Assembly (NCBI GenBank): GCA_028023455.1
Contig: JAQFVV010012978.1
Span: 289,192 to 353,191, forward strand
Direction: 5' to 3'
Origin: Epiperipatus broadwayi
Taxonomy: Eukaryota; Onychophora; Udeonychophora; Euonychophora; Peripatidae
Length of the DNA: 64,000 nt
Part shown: positions 12,280 to 24,443 of the stretch, piece by piece
How positions within the stretch are numbered: the first letter of the stretch is position 1
How the letters are laid out: each line of letters starts with the position of its first letter
Made by a program: the position numbers and the translations under genes
The notes under the pieces: model-generated
Databases searched by the model: none
What the model was told of the DNA's origin: nothing
The model's input: only the letters and a program-made list of their open reading frames with translations

Positions 12280-14086
12280 GTAAGAATTTTACTAATAATA
12301 CTTTTTAACTTATATGTATAAGTTAATATTTTTAATTGAAGTGTGTGTTATATATTATTTATTAAATTTAATTTTTATTTGTGTGTGTGTATTCAATTAC
12401 ATAATTATGGGAAATATCCAGTAGAATTTGACTGATAAAGCTGTAAAGCTAGTAACTGAGTGGCTTGTCTTTAAGGAATTCATATGTTGTTTGAGCACTA
12501 GTAGTATCAGAATTAAATTGCAATCTATGATTTTGAGTCCTCGAGTTTTCCATTTTGCCAGTGCACTAAATTACATAGGTAGCACTTTTAAATTCAATAA
12601 AAAATATTAGTGCAAGTGTAGTAATTATTGTCTTATGGCCTTAGTTCAGGAATTCAAGTAGAGATAGGAAGTTTTCAAATAACTAAAGAGATTTCAAGCA
12701 AGGTCAGGATTTTTTTGGATAGTTACTACATGACCAATTCAACTAGTCATCTGATATTGATCATTGAAGTGTTAACTAGTTTCATAGTAGGAATCAAATT
12801 AATCTAATATTGATTATAAAAAATGAAAAAGGAAACACTTAGCTTCAACATCTTAGACTTTATCTAAAGTTATTGAGGGGGACTGGGTCAATTTTTACAA
12901 ATTTAGATGGATCTGGAAAATATTGCTGATAAAATTATTAATCGAGACTAGAAATATCAATAGCTCAGACCACAATTATCAAAGCTATAATAAATATATT
13001 TCATGAATGAAATGAAAATATTTTAGGTTTAATCACTACATTTGAATGGTAAATGCTATGATTTTTATTTTTTCTCATTTTTGGAATATAATGAAGGAAG
13101 ATAAAGTTAATTTAAAACAAGATTTGTAATAAGCAGATTTATATATTTAACCAATTAAAAAAAAAAAGCATTATTAACAAGCTGATCTAGCTAGACACTG
13201 AATCCATTTCACTTCTGATAAATAATATCTCAAGCAATTTAAGTGTTAGACTTTATTCTCAAATTCAGGAATTATATACTTGGTATAATTAAAATCTATA
13301 GACTATCATCAGTTAAATTATGATTTTATCACTTTCTATTAATTGTATTGGGAAATGGTTACAAAAACAGTACTTGTGAACTTCTAAGATCTGATAATTA
13401 GTCTTTATTTAGATAGGAACTGCAAAGATTTAATTATAAAATAGTAGCTCATTATGGTCTAAATTTATTTAGAGTAACTTTGAAAGTTGTGTATTATTTA
13501 ATTTGATAAATAGTATGCTTATAGCACCAAACAGTCAATACATGTTACCAAAGTATATAATTTCTGGACTGAATTTTAAATCTGGGTAACTAGATAAGAA
13601 AATTTCTTGCCTTGGTTCAACACCTTAGGGTTATGATGTTTAACCTGGTGAGTGCAATTTATGCTGATATTTTTATAAGAATTCTATAAAATTTTTAGAT
13701 TTGTTTTTTAAAGTCTATTTTTATATTTAAATCCAAATGTAAAAGTCAGTCAAAATAAATTTATGATAGTAGTATATATTGCACAGATTAATCTGCCTTT
13801 GTATCTCTCATGCAAATTTTGCCCATGAACTATAAGTGATAATACTGGTCATATGTTCAATTTTGTTTGGCATTCAAAGTTTAAATTTAGAATTGCAAAG
13901 TAATGGTCAAAGTAAAATAAGTATGACACATTCAGAACACTGAAACCCAATTAAAGAGTCGTGAATATGATATTTTCCTTATTTTTTATATACATTACAT
14001 TTTGAAGAATAATTCTAACATACAAAAGAATTTATTATTTATATTCAGATGATATATTTTATATTGTTATTTGATTATTTTTTCAG
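12280..14086. other. WDR75 intron, AT-rich, nothing recognised
   Basis: This 1807-bp intron lies between exons b and c. It contains a short TG run near 12380 and otherwise unremarkable AT-rich sequence. Confidence 0.5.
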
Positions 14087-14217
14087 CTTTGCGTATATAT
14101 ATATTTTTAGATAAAAATCTTTATGAAGTAACTACGCAGAATAATAATAAAGTAACTTGTAATAAGGTCTTTTCATCTGTTACTTTAGCAGAAAACATGA
14201 CAGCATTTGGAAAAAAT
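14087..14217 (+). CDS. WDR75: WDR75 internal exon c
   Basis: The acceptor is TTTTTTCAG and the donor GTAAGT. The exon completes the alanine codon from exon b and ends in phase 0. It encodes ALRIYIFLDKNLYEV, then a polar Asn-rich stretch, then LAENMTAFGKN. The end corresponds to the vertebrate segment with CIAFGNEG that precedes the next WD strand. Conservation is low in the middle, as is usual for WDR75, but phase and flanking exons support it. Confidence 0.8.
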
Positions 14218-14286
14218 GTAAGTCTTTTTTTTTTTTGTTATTGTTTATTTGTAAATTATTGGTTCGTACTTGAAATATTACAGTCA

Positions 14287-14409
14287 TAGCAACTCTTTCC
14301 ATATGATAATGTCTTCTTGTGCAAGCTATCTAGTACCTACACAAACCTCCTGGTATCTATTAATTACTATAGCTTGCACTAGATGCCACTGTCGTATGGA
14401 GAGTTGCTA
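14287..14409. mobile_element. Short fold-back MITE (~123 bp)
   Basis: Terminal inverted repeats of about 43 bp with mismatches are present: TAGCAACTC at the left end and GAGTTGCTA at the right, with AAGCTAT/ATAGCTT at the inner ends. The terminal motif ACTCTCCATAC is shared with the fold-back element at 38704-39004 and the half-copy near 40440-40480, suggesting a common terminal sequence. Confidence 0.7.
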
Positions 14410-14539
14410 CTATTTTAATAGTTTGTGCATGGAAAAAAATTATGGTTGTTGATATTATAGTGGTTTAATTATTAAAGTTGTAAATTCTATATATATATAA
14501 AATCACATATTTATACTGTCTTCAAGAAAACTCAAGTGA

Positions 14540-14800
14540 TGTTTCAATTAAGAATTATCAGACAACTGAGAAGAAAGACTGCAATATTTCATTATCTTTA
14601 TTTTAAAGGTAAAAGGCTATTAACTCACTGTGTATTCATAAGCAGGCCATCAATGTTGATTGATCATACAAATAATAACAGCAATGATAAAAATGTATGG
14701 AGTGGACATTAGGAAATTTGCTTTCCTTGGTTCCTTTAAGGCCTGACAGAAAAAACATAGGATCTCCTTTCAATTAATAGAAAACATTTCTGCAAAAAAA
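14540..14800 (-). mobile_element. RTE 5'-leader fragment alone
   Basis: It matches the 5' leader of RTE copies A (5235-5515, -) and D (45607-45900, +), with shared blocks such as TCAGACAACTGAGAAGAA and GGATCTCCTTTCA. No endonuclease or RT follows. RTE elements usually lose the 5' end and keep the 3' end, so a 5'-only fragment implies later deletion or a leader-derived repeat. Confidence 0.65.
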
Positions 14801-14815
14801 AAAAAAAGATAATAC

Positions 14816-16059
14816 ATTGTCTGATCATCCACACCGATTGATGACGCTGTTTCTGTGCAAAAGCACAGAAATATGCTGTTTACAAGGCCGTTCAATAGAT
14901 CTTACGGCTGGTAAACTGTTCAAACACTTGATGAAGTTAACACTTCCCCAACATCGCTGGCATGTGAACATTATCAGTGACATGTTAGTCACATTTTATA
15001 TAGACGTAGTAATGAATAGTTAACAACGTATCATATGAGAGTGTGTGTATTTGTAATCAGAAAAAGTGTATCAGTATGCAGTTAACATTTTTTCCTTTTA
15101 AATGTAGTGCAATTTTAATAAGTAACTACCAATTATAAGTATTTTGAAAACGTCCCTAATTTACTTGTTAGGTGGCACAATTTGATAAATGAAGAGTGTA
15201 AGTCGCGATTCGGCAAAGTTCACGCGTAAGTCATGCAATTTGCGAGATAAACAAAGTGAAATAGCAAAACAACATTCGGCAGGGTTCAAGTTCTTTTATT
15301 TACCTGCTACAGAAGCAGACGCAGTGGCTTTCCTTCAGAAGAAATAATATTTTTCCCACAGAAAATGTGGTGGTGTTATGAAATTACGACGATGTAAAAT
15401 TTCAGAAATGGAATGTGAATCACGTCAATGCCGTCGAAACCTGTAAATCCAAAAAAAAAAAAATACCAAATATTCTACGTATTTGTTTATGAATAAAAGT
15501 TAATATTTTTGAACCCCCGGTAAATAAAACAACAAAAAAAATGTTTTTAAAAAAAATTTCGAATGTTTCAAAAAGGAAAAAAGTCCGAAGGTTTTTTTTT
15601 TTAAAAAAAGACGGTATATAAAAAAAATAAGACCGAAGGTTTTAAAACCAAAAATTATATTTGTTTTTTAAAAATTTTAATAAACTCATTATCAAAATTC
15701 ATTTATGAGGAGACATGAAAGCTATTCCATACACCTATGAACTTTATTATCTCAACATCAATCAGCTTCAAACCATATGGTCTAATACCAGATTCATCTA
15801 ATACGCAATTGTAATGCATGATGATCTATTTATGTTTTGAGATAATGTAATCTTGTTTAGCCTAAATAAAATTATTATTTAATGTTAAACCCATTATCAA
15901 ACAAAAAAAAAAAATCCATAAAAAAAATATATATATAAAACACATTTAAAAAAAAAAAAAAACCTTAAAGAAATATATTTTTAAAAAGCCCGGTAACGTT
16001 ATATTTATTTGTTTTTCAATAGCAACAGTGCCATCGAGGAGTATGGATGATCAGACAAT
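14816..16059. mobile_element. Non-autonomous DNA transposon X1 with subterminal hairpin
   Basis: The 1244-bp element has the perfect terminal inversion ATTGTCTGATCATCCA / TGGATGATCAGACAAT (14816-14831 and 16044-16059). A stem-loop at 14850-14871 (TTTCTGTGC AAAA GCACAGAAA) lies just inside the left end. The interior is A-rich and non-coding. The element at 36854-37497 has the same plan (short TIR, same-position hairpin, CGGCC, A-rich core, AGCAACA near the right end), so the two form a family. I could not identify the target duplication or the superfamily. Confidence 0.65.
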
Positions 16060-16239
16060 ATATTACCAAAAAAAAAAATTTTAGTGCTTACTTCTAGAAG
16101 AATATGAAGTTGCAATTTAGTGCAGATGGCAGGGGAATTAAGTGTCTTCTGCTTGCGTACTCAGGCTGTCATTTGATGCTGATTTTTACGTAGCTATCTT
16201 CAACTACAAATCACATAATCTATAACTGCAAATCACTTT

Positions 16240-18775
16240 TATGTGTCATCAATTGGAAGATGAGCTGTCGAATATTAAATGAGATATTGTTGGTCTATGT
16301 GAAGTTAGAAGAAAAAGTGAAGACATAGTTCATTTAAAAATTGAGCATAATTATTAGACTGGAATTCATTATTCATAAAAAATTAAAAATTGCAGTTTGG
16401 AGATGGATGGTATAATAGACAAAGTGACAATGTTAGCTACTCAACTTAATAGAAGGTAGTGAATGCAGATATTTCAGATTTAGTTTTCATTGTGATGAAG
16501 AAGTAAGAAATACATACAAGCATTGTTTTAAATTTATCACAGGAGACTTTAATGGTAGAATTGGAAAACAATTGAATGGGGAAAATGATGTAAATAAATT
16601 TGGTTATGGTGTCATAACTGAGAGAGGCTGCAAACTTGTGGAATTTGCACAAGAAACTGTAAATATTATGAATTCTTTCTTTGAGGAAAATGCTAAGCAG
16701 AAATGAATATGGAATTATCCAAATAGAGATACTATAGAATCAGTGATATATTTTGATTTATAGAAAACATGTATTTCAAAATTATAATGTTTTTTAAGAG
16801 ATTAAATACAGGGAATATTTATTGATAATTGAGATGTAAGATACAGGCTAGTGCAAAATTAAAACAAAAATTATTAAGAAAAACAATATTAATGGTTGAT
16901 ATTTCCAATCTTCAGAAACATTCTACTGAATTTAAATTTGAACTCATTAATTGTTTTAAAATCTTAACAGACTTTGAAGATGGTTCATGTTTGATTGAAA
17001 TCAAAAATAAGATGTAAATAAGATAGTTGATATAAAAAAATCTGGAAATCACAATAACTATTCAAGTGAGATTAAACAGTATATGAATAAAAGAAAGAAT
17101 ATGAAAGTATTTAAAAGTGATTCATTAAGAAGAATTGAATATCTTGGGTTCTATAAAATTATACCAAATAGAATAAATAATGATATTAGAAAATGTAATT
17201 ATGAATTAGCAAGGAAAGCTATAGAAGAGAATAAAAGCCTCAAAAGTATATGATAACAGCAATAAAAAGAAAAGATGGAACTATTACTAGAAAGAGAGAG
17301 AACATTTATGGAATTTGTAAAAAAATTCTACGAAGAATTATATAATAGTAAGAAATAAGAAACCAAAGTAACTTTGCAATTACATCATCTTCTGAGATGA
17401 GCAAATAAATCTGTTAAGAAGAGAAAATGATGGAATTATTATTGATATTTTAAAAGAAGCAAACAAAGAAATAGAAAAATTGACAACAAAACTCCATATT
17501 AATTATCTAAATGATAAAATTGTATCAGACGAATGATAGAATGCAGTAATGATATTAATGTTTAAGAAAGATAATTAAGAAAATATTAGAAATTGCAGGT
17601 CTATCTGTCTTTTTTACAAAACCTTTATTAAGATAATTATAACTCATCCTCAGGGTTCTTTGGATTCAATCCAATCAAAAGAATGAACTGGATTTAAAAG
17701 TTGTTTTAGACAATGGATCACTTCCAAGTATTAAAAGAAGTTATAAAAAGGACCACTCCATATGAATTGCATTATTCTTTGGATTTATAGATTATGAAAA
17801 GGCATTTGATTCTATAAGTATTACCTTGGTCATTAAAGCTTTAGACTATCAAATTATAGATCTGGGATATTGTCATATTCTGAAGAATATTTATTAAATT
17901 ATTATAGTAGTGTTTAGATTACAGAATGATACTAAGAAAACATTGATAGAAATGTACAATTCCATATCTAAAACTTTTTATAGCAATTTTATGAGAAGTA
18001 TTATTAAATATTAAAATAAGTTGTGGGAATAAAAATGGATCTCAAGATTTGGTAAATAATATGATTATTTTTGCAAATAATGCTTCAGAACTTCAAAAAA
18101 TATTGCAGGTGTTATCAGATAAAAATAAGAAATTAGGATTAAAAATAAATACTGAAAAAAGTTAAAGTAATATTCTATGGATTTTCTCAAGAAAAAGAAA
18201 TAGAGATTGATAATAATTAAGTAGAAGAAATTAATAACTACAAATGTCTGGTTAGATTCTTAGTACAGATGGAAATAATGGATGAAATTAATCATAGAAT
18301 TAAACATGCATGAAATACGTTTTATAGAAATAATATTAAAAAAAAAGCATGCCAATATACTTGAAAAGAAAGATTTTAATAAATGTGTTTTACCATTTTT
18401 TATTTGTGATTTAAAATTTGGGCTCTTAACAGAAAAGTAATACATTTACTTTATACCATTGAATGAAATATGGAAAGATGTACATTGAAAGTAATAAAAG
18501 GAGTTTGAAATATATGGATATGTGAACAAACTGGTATTATTGATATCATTAACAGAGATTGAAATGGAGTTGGGCTGGACATATTGTTAAAAGATGTGAT
18601 AAGTCTTAAACAAGATCCTGAAGCATTGTAAAATATCTGGAAAAGATCACATATGAAATAGATAGATGAAATAAGGGATTTGCTGATGTGAGATGAAAAG
18701 TTATGCATTGAAAAAACTGGCTTAAACTTAGATCTTCATCCTGTGATGGATAGATAAAGATAGAAAATGATGGTA
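16240..18775 (+). mobile_element. RTE-type LINE, copy C (decayed)
   Basis: The endonuclease region begins near 16245 (TTGGAAGATGAGCTG…; LCEVRR-like at about 16290-16310). The linker with ELARKAIEENK-like sequence lies near 17200-17240, RT motif A (FVDYEKAFDSI-like) at about 17780-17820, motif C region near 18050-18080, and the C-terminus with WSWAGHI-like sequence near 18555-18585. The 3' end is near 18775, with GATGG repeats. There are numerous stops. It is collinear with copies A, B and D. Confidence 0.8.
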
Positions 18776-19337
18776 ATGAGGTTATAAAATATTATTAATA
18801 ATAGCAATTTTAGTTTGTAATTTCACATTAAATCATTTTGGAAATATGCACGATGTTATTTATTTTCGGTATGTAAAGACATCAATATTTTAATTGAAAA
18901 CTTAACTGTAGCTAAAAAGTATTTAAGGAATTTACATAGAATGTTTACCATGGTTAAACATAAAGTAATACTTCTCTAATTTCAGCTAATGCAGATTAGA
19001 ATTGTAAATATTATATATTTGTATTTAAAATACAATTCATTTGATTATAATGGCAATTATGTAAATGTGGATAAAGATATAATATAAGTTCTTATAGTTA
19101 TGGAACCATTCTTTCTTGGTAAAACTAAAAAATTAAGTGTATTAAAATGACTCCTCCATTAGAAGAATGTTAAGATTACAGTTGTGGATCATCTTTGGAC
19201 AAAATTTTCTTCTGTTATAGATTTGAAATCAGTGATAGTAAAAGTACATTGTGTGATATTGCTTTTTTTTTCTTGGAACCATAGTATCTTTAAACATTTC
19301 TTAGCTATTTCTATTGATCTGGATTTTTTTATTGTAA

Positions 19338-20160
19338 TGGACAGTAGGCACATCAATATCCAACTCCAGAGGGTGTCACTAGACTTATAGTCTAGAACAG
19401 GGATGCCCAACCCGTAGCTCGCGAGTCACAAGTGGCTCACGCAACCGTTTAATGTGGCTCGCATTGCACTCTTCAAGAAAAATTGATAAAATATTTTATG
19501 TTCCTTGATGCCACATGCACACACTAAAAAATAAACATTTTTACAATACAAACGATAACGATATGTAGTGTCAGGTTTCACATTAAATAAAATAATTAAA
19601 ATATACTTTTCCTGTAATTGTAATTTATATGTATGTTACCAAATTTTTAATAAATAAAATTTATTTACATTTTTTTTTCTTTTTAACATATTACACTAGT
19701 TTTTTTTTTAGTTTGTGAATTATGTTTATAAATGTAATACGAAAAATGCAATATATAATTGTAGCTCCCCAAATTTTTTTAAATTCTCAACTGGCTCGCA
19801 TCAAGTTAAAGGTTGGGCATCCCTGGTCTAGAATATGAAAGTTTACTGGTGTGGATCTTAATTATAAATGCCTACACAGTGACACCATTATTAATAGATA
19901 CATAAAATTGCCTCTAAATCACAGAGAACATATTTTTTTAGAAGCATCAATTAGCAAAGCAGCCAACCGTAAATAATTGCTAAAATTTATCTAACAACGA
20001 ACGAAACAAAATTTATTAACAGTCAATATAATACAAAATGCACATCAATTGAAGTTGCCCCTTCTATGTTGGCTTATATTGCATTTGATATATGGTAGCT
20101 TTAAATATTAATATTCATAAAATTTTACATTATAATGCTGTATCATCTCTGAAGACTATT
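19338..20160 (-). mobile_element. LTR copy 1 (probably solo), carrying a hAT insertion
   Basis: Excluding 19398-19833, this is collinear with 24082-24443. Shared blocks include CACATCAATA, GCCTACACA, TTAGCAAAGCA, TTTATTAACAGT, GCTTTAAATATTAA and ACATTATAATGCTG. The orientation is taken from copy 2, where a primer-binding site marks the 3' end of the LTR on the minus strand. No PBS is seen beside this copy, so it may be a solo LTR. An AATAAA-type signal is present on the minus strand in the GTTAATAAA block. Confidence 0.6.
19398..19825. mobile_element. hAT MITE (428 bp) with perfect 8-bp target duplication
   Basis: The ends are CAGGGATGCCCAACC and GGTTGGGCATCCCTG, a perfect 15-bp terminal inversion of hAT (Charlie-like) type. 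It is flanked on both sides by GTCTAGAA (19390-19397 and 19826-19833). Subterminal GGCTCGC/GTGGCTC blocks occur at both ends. There is no transposase, so it is non-autonomous. It sits within LTR copy 1; the homologous LTR at 24115-24145 lacks it and shows the unoccupied site. Confidence 0.95.
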
Positions 20161-20239
20161 AGTAAGTAATTCTATTATTTATCTCACCTCGACTTTTGTA
20201 TATTTACTTGCCTTCCCTTGATTAATATTATTCCTGACT

Positions 20240-20740
20240 TGAGGTACTCAGATGATTTTCGAGTTTAGACATTTCGTCTTAAGAATTTTATTTTATTTTG
20301 TACTCTGAGTGGTTAAAGGCTATTTATTTTGTTGTTTTACTTTATAATATAGTATAGGAATCAAATGGATAATGTATAGGTCTGAAATTTGTAATAGCCT
20401 GCGCTTTGTCAACCTCTATAGTTATTTTAAGCTGCTTTGTTGTAACTTGTTCTTTAAAGCAAAAGTGAAACATATATGAATGCCTATATGTATACACAAG
20501 CACACATATATTTTTCACTTTTGCATTAAAAAACAAACAATAACAAAACAGTTTAAATTAACTATAAAGGTTGACAAAGTGCAGGCCATTACAAATTTCA
20601 GATCTATACATTATATTTGATCCCTACACCATATTAAAAATAAAACAACCCAATAAATAGAGTACAAAATGCAATCAAATTCTTGAAGAGAAATGTCTAA
20701 ACCCGAAGTAAAATCAAAATCATCCAAAATTCAATGTGTG
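20240..20740. repeat. Fold-back element, arms ~230 bp
   Basis: The left arm (20240-20475) and right arm (20510-20740) are inverted copies at high identity. Shared inverted blocks include TTTAGACATTTC, TTTTGTACTCT, TCTGAAATTTGTAAT, CTTTGTCAACC and GCAAAAGTGAAA. The loop is about 35 bp. It lies in the 11.5-kb WDR75 intron, so a transcript could form a long imperfect duplex here. Confidence 0.85.
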
Positions 20741-22738
20741 TCGGATAAAATATCTATAGGATCACTATATAAAATGCACACATATAAATGTACCAATCTT
20801 TAATTTCAGATGCATATGTAAAGCAAGCAAAATAAATAGGGCAAACTGCCTATGATTTTTAAGCACCATGAGATTAACTTACTGGATTATTTTAATGATA
20901 TGCACATATTGCATTAGACACACACATACCTTGACTTACATTAATGATTTTTAAATATCTTCAGAGAGATAACTTTTTTTAAACTAAATTTTAACTATTA
21001 AAAAGAACTCAGTCTTATATTCTTTTTAAAACTTTTTCTTTAGAAGAAAGATTGACTTAAACTAAATTTTGATTATTAAAATCCACCTTTACTATTTAAA
21101 ACTAAGAGAAACAGAGAAAAAAAAATTGTGAAACAATTGATCTTCTCTTATATCTTGAATATTTAAAGATGTAAATTATTATACCTAATTAAATTTTAAA
21201 TCTACACCTTTAAAATAAAAATATTTAAAAGCATACTAGGATATATAAAAATGAAAGTATAAAATTAAATTAAACATAATAAAGCTAAATTAGCATAAAA
21301 GATAAATAAAATAAATGCACAAATACATAAAATTATAAATTATTTGATGTATTTGTCTTGTGATAAATAAAATTTTAAAAATTTGTTAAATTATTTATAA
21401 AGTAAATAAATTGGTTACCTTATGTACAAGATGCAGCACAGAAGAGAGTGTTTATGTTTTCGAAAAGAGAACTCTTGTGGTTTATTAGTAAAACCTTTAC
21501 ATTTATAGGTTTCAAATATTAGTCACAATTGGGTTTTATGTTTCCAGGTAGAGTTGGTATGAAATTTTTACTGTTAAGATGCATGTTTCTTAACTGAATT
21601 AATATTTGTGATGATAGTTGGCACAGCATTAGATCAATTCAGCAAGCAGAGTTTGACATCCTGATGGTTATGGGCTTCATACTAGAGTGGAGTAAAGTTC
21701 TTTAGTTGATTTTAGCTGCACATGCTTATTAGTTTAGCTGCTGTAGAAGGGACTTCATGTTGTCAGGCAAAAAACAAATTCCAAAGACAATTTACTTTTT
21801 GAGTCACTTCTTTTATATCATTATCAACTTTGTACAACACATTTTTTTTTTTAAATAAGCCTGTAATTATTTTTAATTATTCATGTTTAGAAAATTCTTC
21901 AACATGTTTATATATAACACTAGCTATTATAATCCCTAAAAATATGTTTGATTGATATTTTAAAACATTTTCAAAGCATGAAACAAAGCTTAAAAGAAAT
22001 CACTTTTCCAAAAACTGTCAATCATTTCTAAATTAATCAGATTCTATAATTAGATTTAATTAAACTGTATTTTTCTAGAACTGTACTTTTTAAAACAAAT
22101 TTACTCAGTTAAAATAAATGTTTCTTTATTTTCTAAAATTAAATTTAGAAATTGACTCCTTTTTATTTTAAACCCAGACCTTTATCGATGTGTATGTATA
22201 TAATAGAAACCTATATTTGAAAAAAATCTAATTTGTGAAACTTGAATTTTAATTTACAATTATCAATTACTATATTTTTAAATATAAATTATAAATTGAG
22301 ATAGATTATCTATCTCAACACCCTATTCTATATGGTAAAAATAAAATTTGCTATTAATGCTAATATTGAACTGTAAGGAAATTTTCATTTTTTTTTTTTA
22401 CAAATTAAAATTATTTACTGCTATGTACCATTGTATTTATTTAGATGCACTCTTAATGATTTTCAAATACTTTATCTTTATATTTTGAGTTATGTATCAA
22501 TTTTCTCAGCAGGTTGACTCTTATCTAGTGGTTTTTTCATTTTATATTTTCAACATTGTTGCATAATATTGTTCTTAAGTTATATGACTATATAACTACT
22601 TTAACCTGCTCCTCATCTTCTTTGTTTTTCCACTTCATCTACAGTGGTTCCATACTCTATTTGCATATAATTTCTTTTTAAGAGAGCCTTAACCTCAGTA
22701 TAAATATGTATTTCTTTAATGCCTAGGCAAAACCAACC
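20741..22738. other. WDR75 intron, AT-rich, nothing recognised
   Basis: The sequence is AT-rich. Around 20975-21100 a block with AAACTAAATTTT is repeated, apparently a small local duplication. I see no genes or known elements. Confidence 0.45.
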
Positions 22739-23170
22739 TTATAAGATGATATCACTATTTATTGGAATGTGGCTTACTGCCATTATTCTGGATAAAAGTT
22801 CTGGTGAATATTTTATTTCTGAGCTTGAATTTAATGGGAATGTGGTAAGATATTCTGAAAAATAACTTTGTTGTTCACACTGAAATCTTTGAGCTATGCT
22901 TTTAATGTTCCTTAAATTTTCTCCTAAAACACTTATGTAATCATTCATCACATCAAATTTAATAATATGATTTTTAATTATATAACCATCTGCTAAGCTA
23001 TGCAAATGACCATTAAAATCGCTAATAAAACCATCTCTGTTCTTTACAGGCAGTAAATTTCTTTTGCAACACAAAATTTCCTCATCAGCCAAGTCCATAA
23101 ATAATGTATCAGATTTCTTGTGCTTTCTGTTTATGACAATGCTCCATGACAGCCTTAAAATCATCATCAC
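22739..23170 (-). CDS. Uncharacterised 143-codon ORF, possibly LTR-element remnant
   Basis: This is the longest open frame in the window. The product is mixed polar with no motif I can assign: no zinc knuckle, protease DTG or RT motif. It lies on the minus strand about 0.9 kb downstream of a retroviral-type primer-binding site (24055-24074), where the gag region of that LTR element would be expected. A gag remnant is therefore possible but unproven. A chance ORF in AT-rich DNA is the alternative. Confidence 0.3.
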   Translation of the reverse strand: MMMILRLSWSIVINRKHKKSDTLFMDLADEEILCCKRNLLPVKNRDGFISDFNGHLHSLADGYIIKNHIIKFDVMNDYISVLGENLRNIKSIAQRFQCEQQSYFSEYLTTFPLNSSSEIKYSPELLSRIMAVSHIPINSDIIL

Positions 23171-24054
23171 TAATCCATATGATCATGATTTGCATCTACT
23201 TGTTTTATTAAATTTGAAGTATGATTTTCCCAATTTTTATTTCTTTTCATTCTCTTTTTTTAGTTCCTTTTGTCTTGGATGATCTATTATTTGTTCTTTC
23301 TCAATTTCCATATTTTGATCTGAGTGTCCCACTTATTCTTCTATTTTATGTTCTTCAGTAGAATCAGTATTATTTTTATTAATTTTATTTCAGCCTGTAA
23401 CACTTGATATACATTATGAAATCTTTATTCTGTATAAGTTACTGAATCTGTCCTGATTATCTTCATTCACCATTATAATTAATTTCTTCTAATTTCTTAC
23501 TTAGAAGAATATCACTTTTAGTGACTTTAATGCAATCATTTTTATCATCTTTAATGTTATTCTTTTTCTTTTCTATTTGGTCTGTTTTTTCGTTTTTTTA
23601 ATATTATGGGTATTTTGTTCTATTATTTGATTACATTTTTCTGTTGAGCTCTGATATCCAGTTTTTGAATCAACTGCTGATTTTAGTTTTATTTCTAACA
23701 TTATACTGGTAATCCCCAGTATTCTGTTTTTATTCTCTGATTTTATATTATATATAGAGAAAAAAAATTACTTTTATTGTCTAATATTATATAAAACTTC
23801 ATCTTTTAATTATGTTATACATTTTTGCTTCTACTTTATTTTATACATTATGTTGAATTTCATTCCAAAGCATCTCATCAGACTTCCAAAAATGTCACTT
23901 TTCTTGCAGTATCCAACTACTTTTGATGTTATATCTTGCACCAACCATTTTCAAGTTGTAATAATTGGTTTTCAATTTCTCAGGGTGCCTCTATATTCAA
24001 GCTTCAAGTTATGTGGCCTTTTTATATATAGACCACCAGAACTAAATCATCATT

Positions 24055-24443
24055 GGACCCCATGTTGGGTACCAAAAGAAAGTAGTAGACACATCAATAA
24101 CCAACCCCAGATGGCACTATTAGACATATAGCTTAGAATATGAGAGTTTACTGGTGAGGATCTTACTTATAGATGCCTACACAACTATGCGATTATTAAT
24201 AGATATTTAAAATTGCCTCTAGATCACTGAGAACAGTTTCTTTAGAAACACCAATTAGCAAAGCAAACAACAGTAAACTGATACAAAACAAAGTTTATTA
24301 ACAGTTCAATATAATACACACAAGTATATCAATTGAAATTGCCCCTGTTATATTGGAATATATTACATTTGATATCTAGTAGCTTTAAATATTAACATTT
24401 ACAAAACTTTACATTATAATGCTGCATCATCTTTGAAGACTAC
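24055..24443 (-). mobile_element. LTR copy 2 with tRNA-Lys-type primer-binding site
   Basis: On the minus strand the LTR (from about 24443 down to about 24075) is followed at 24074-24055 by TGGTACCCAACATGGGGTCC. This is the tRNA-Lys-type PBS TGGCGCCCAACGTGGGG with changes mostly explained by CpG decay. The LTR has no hAT insertion and shows the pre-insertion sequence of the site occupied in copy 1. Internal sequence should extend to lower coordinates (about 22.7-24.05 kb), but only a weak ORF is left. Confidence 0.65.

Noticed and set aside
23850-24131. 93-codon plus-strand ORF as a gene
   Set aside because: It overlaps the PBS and LTR of the minus-strand LTR element and has no motif of its own.
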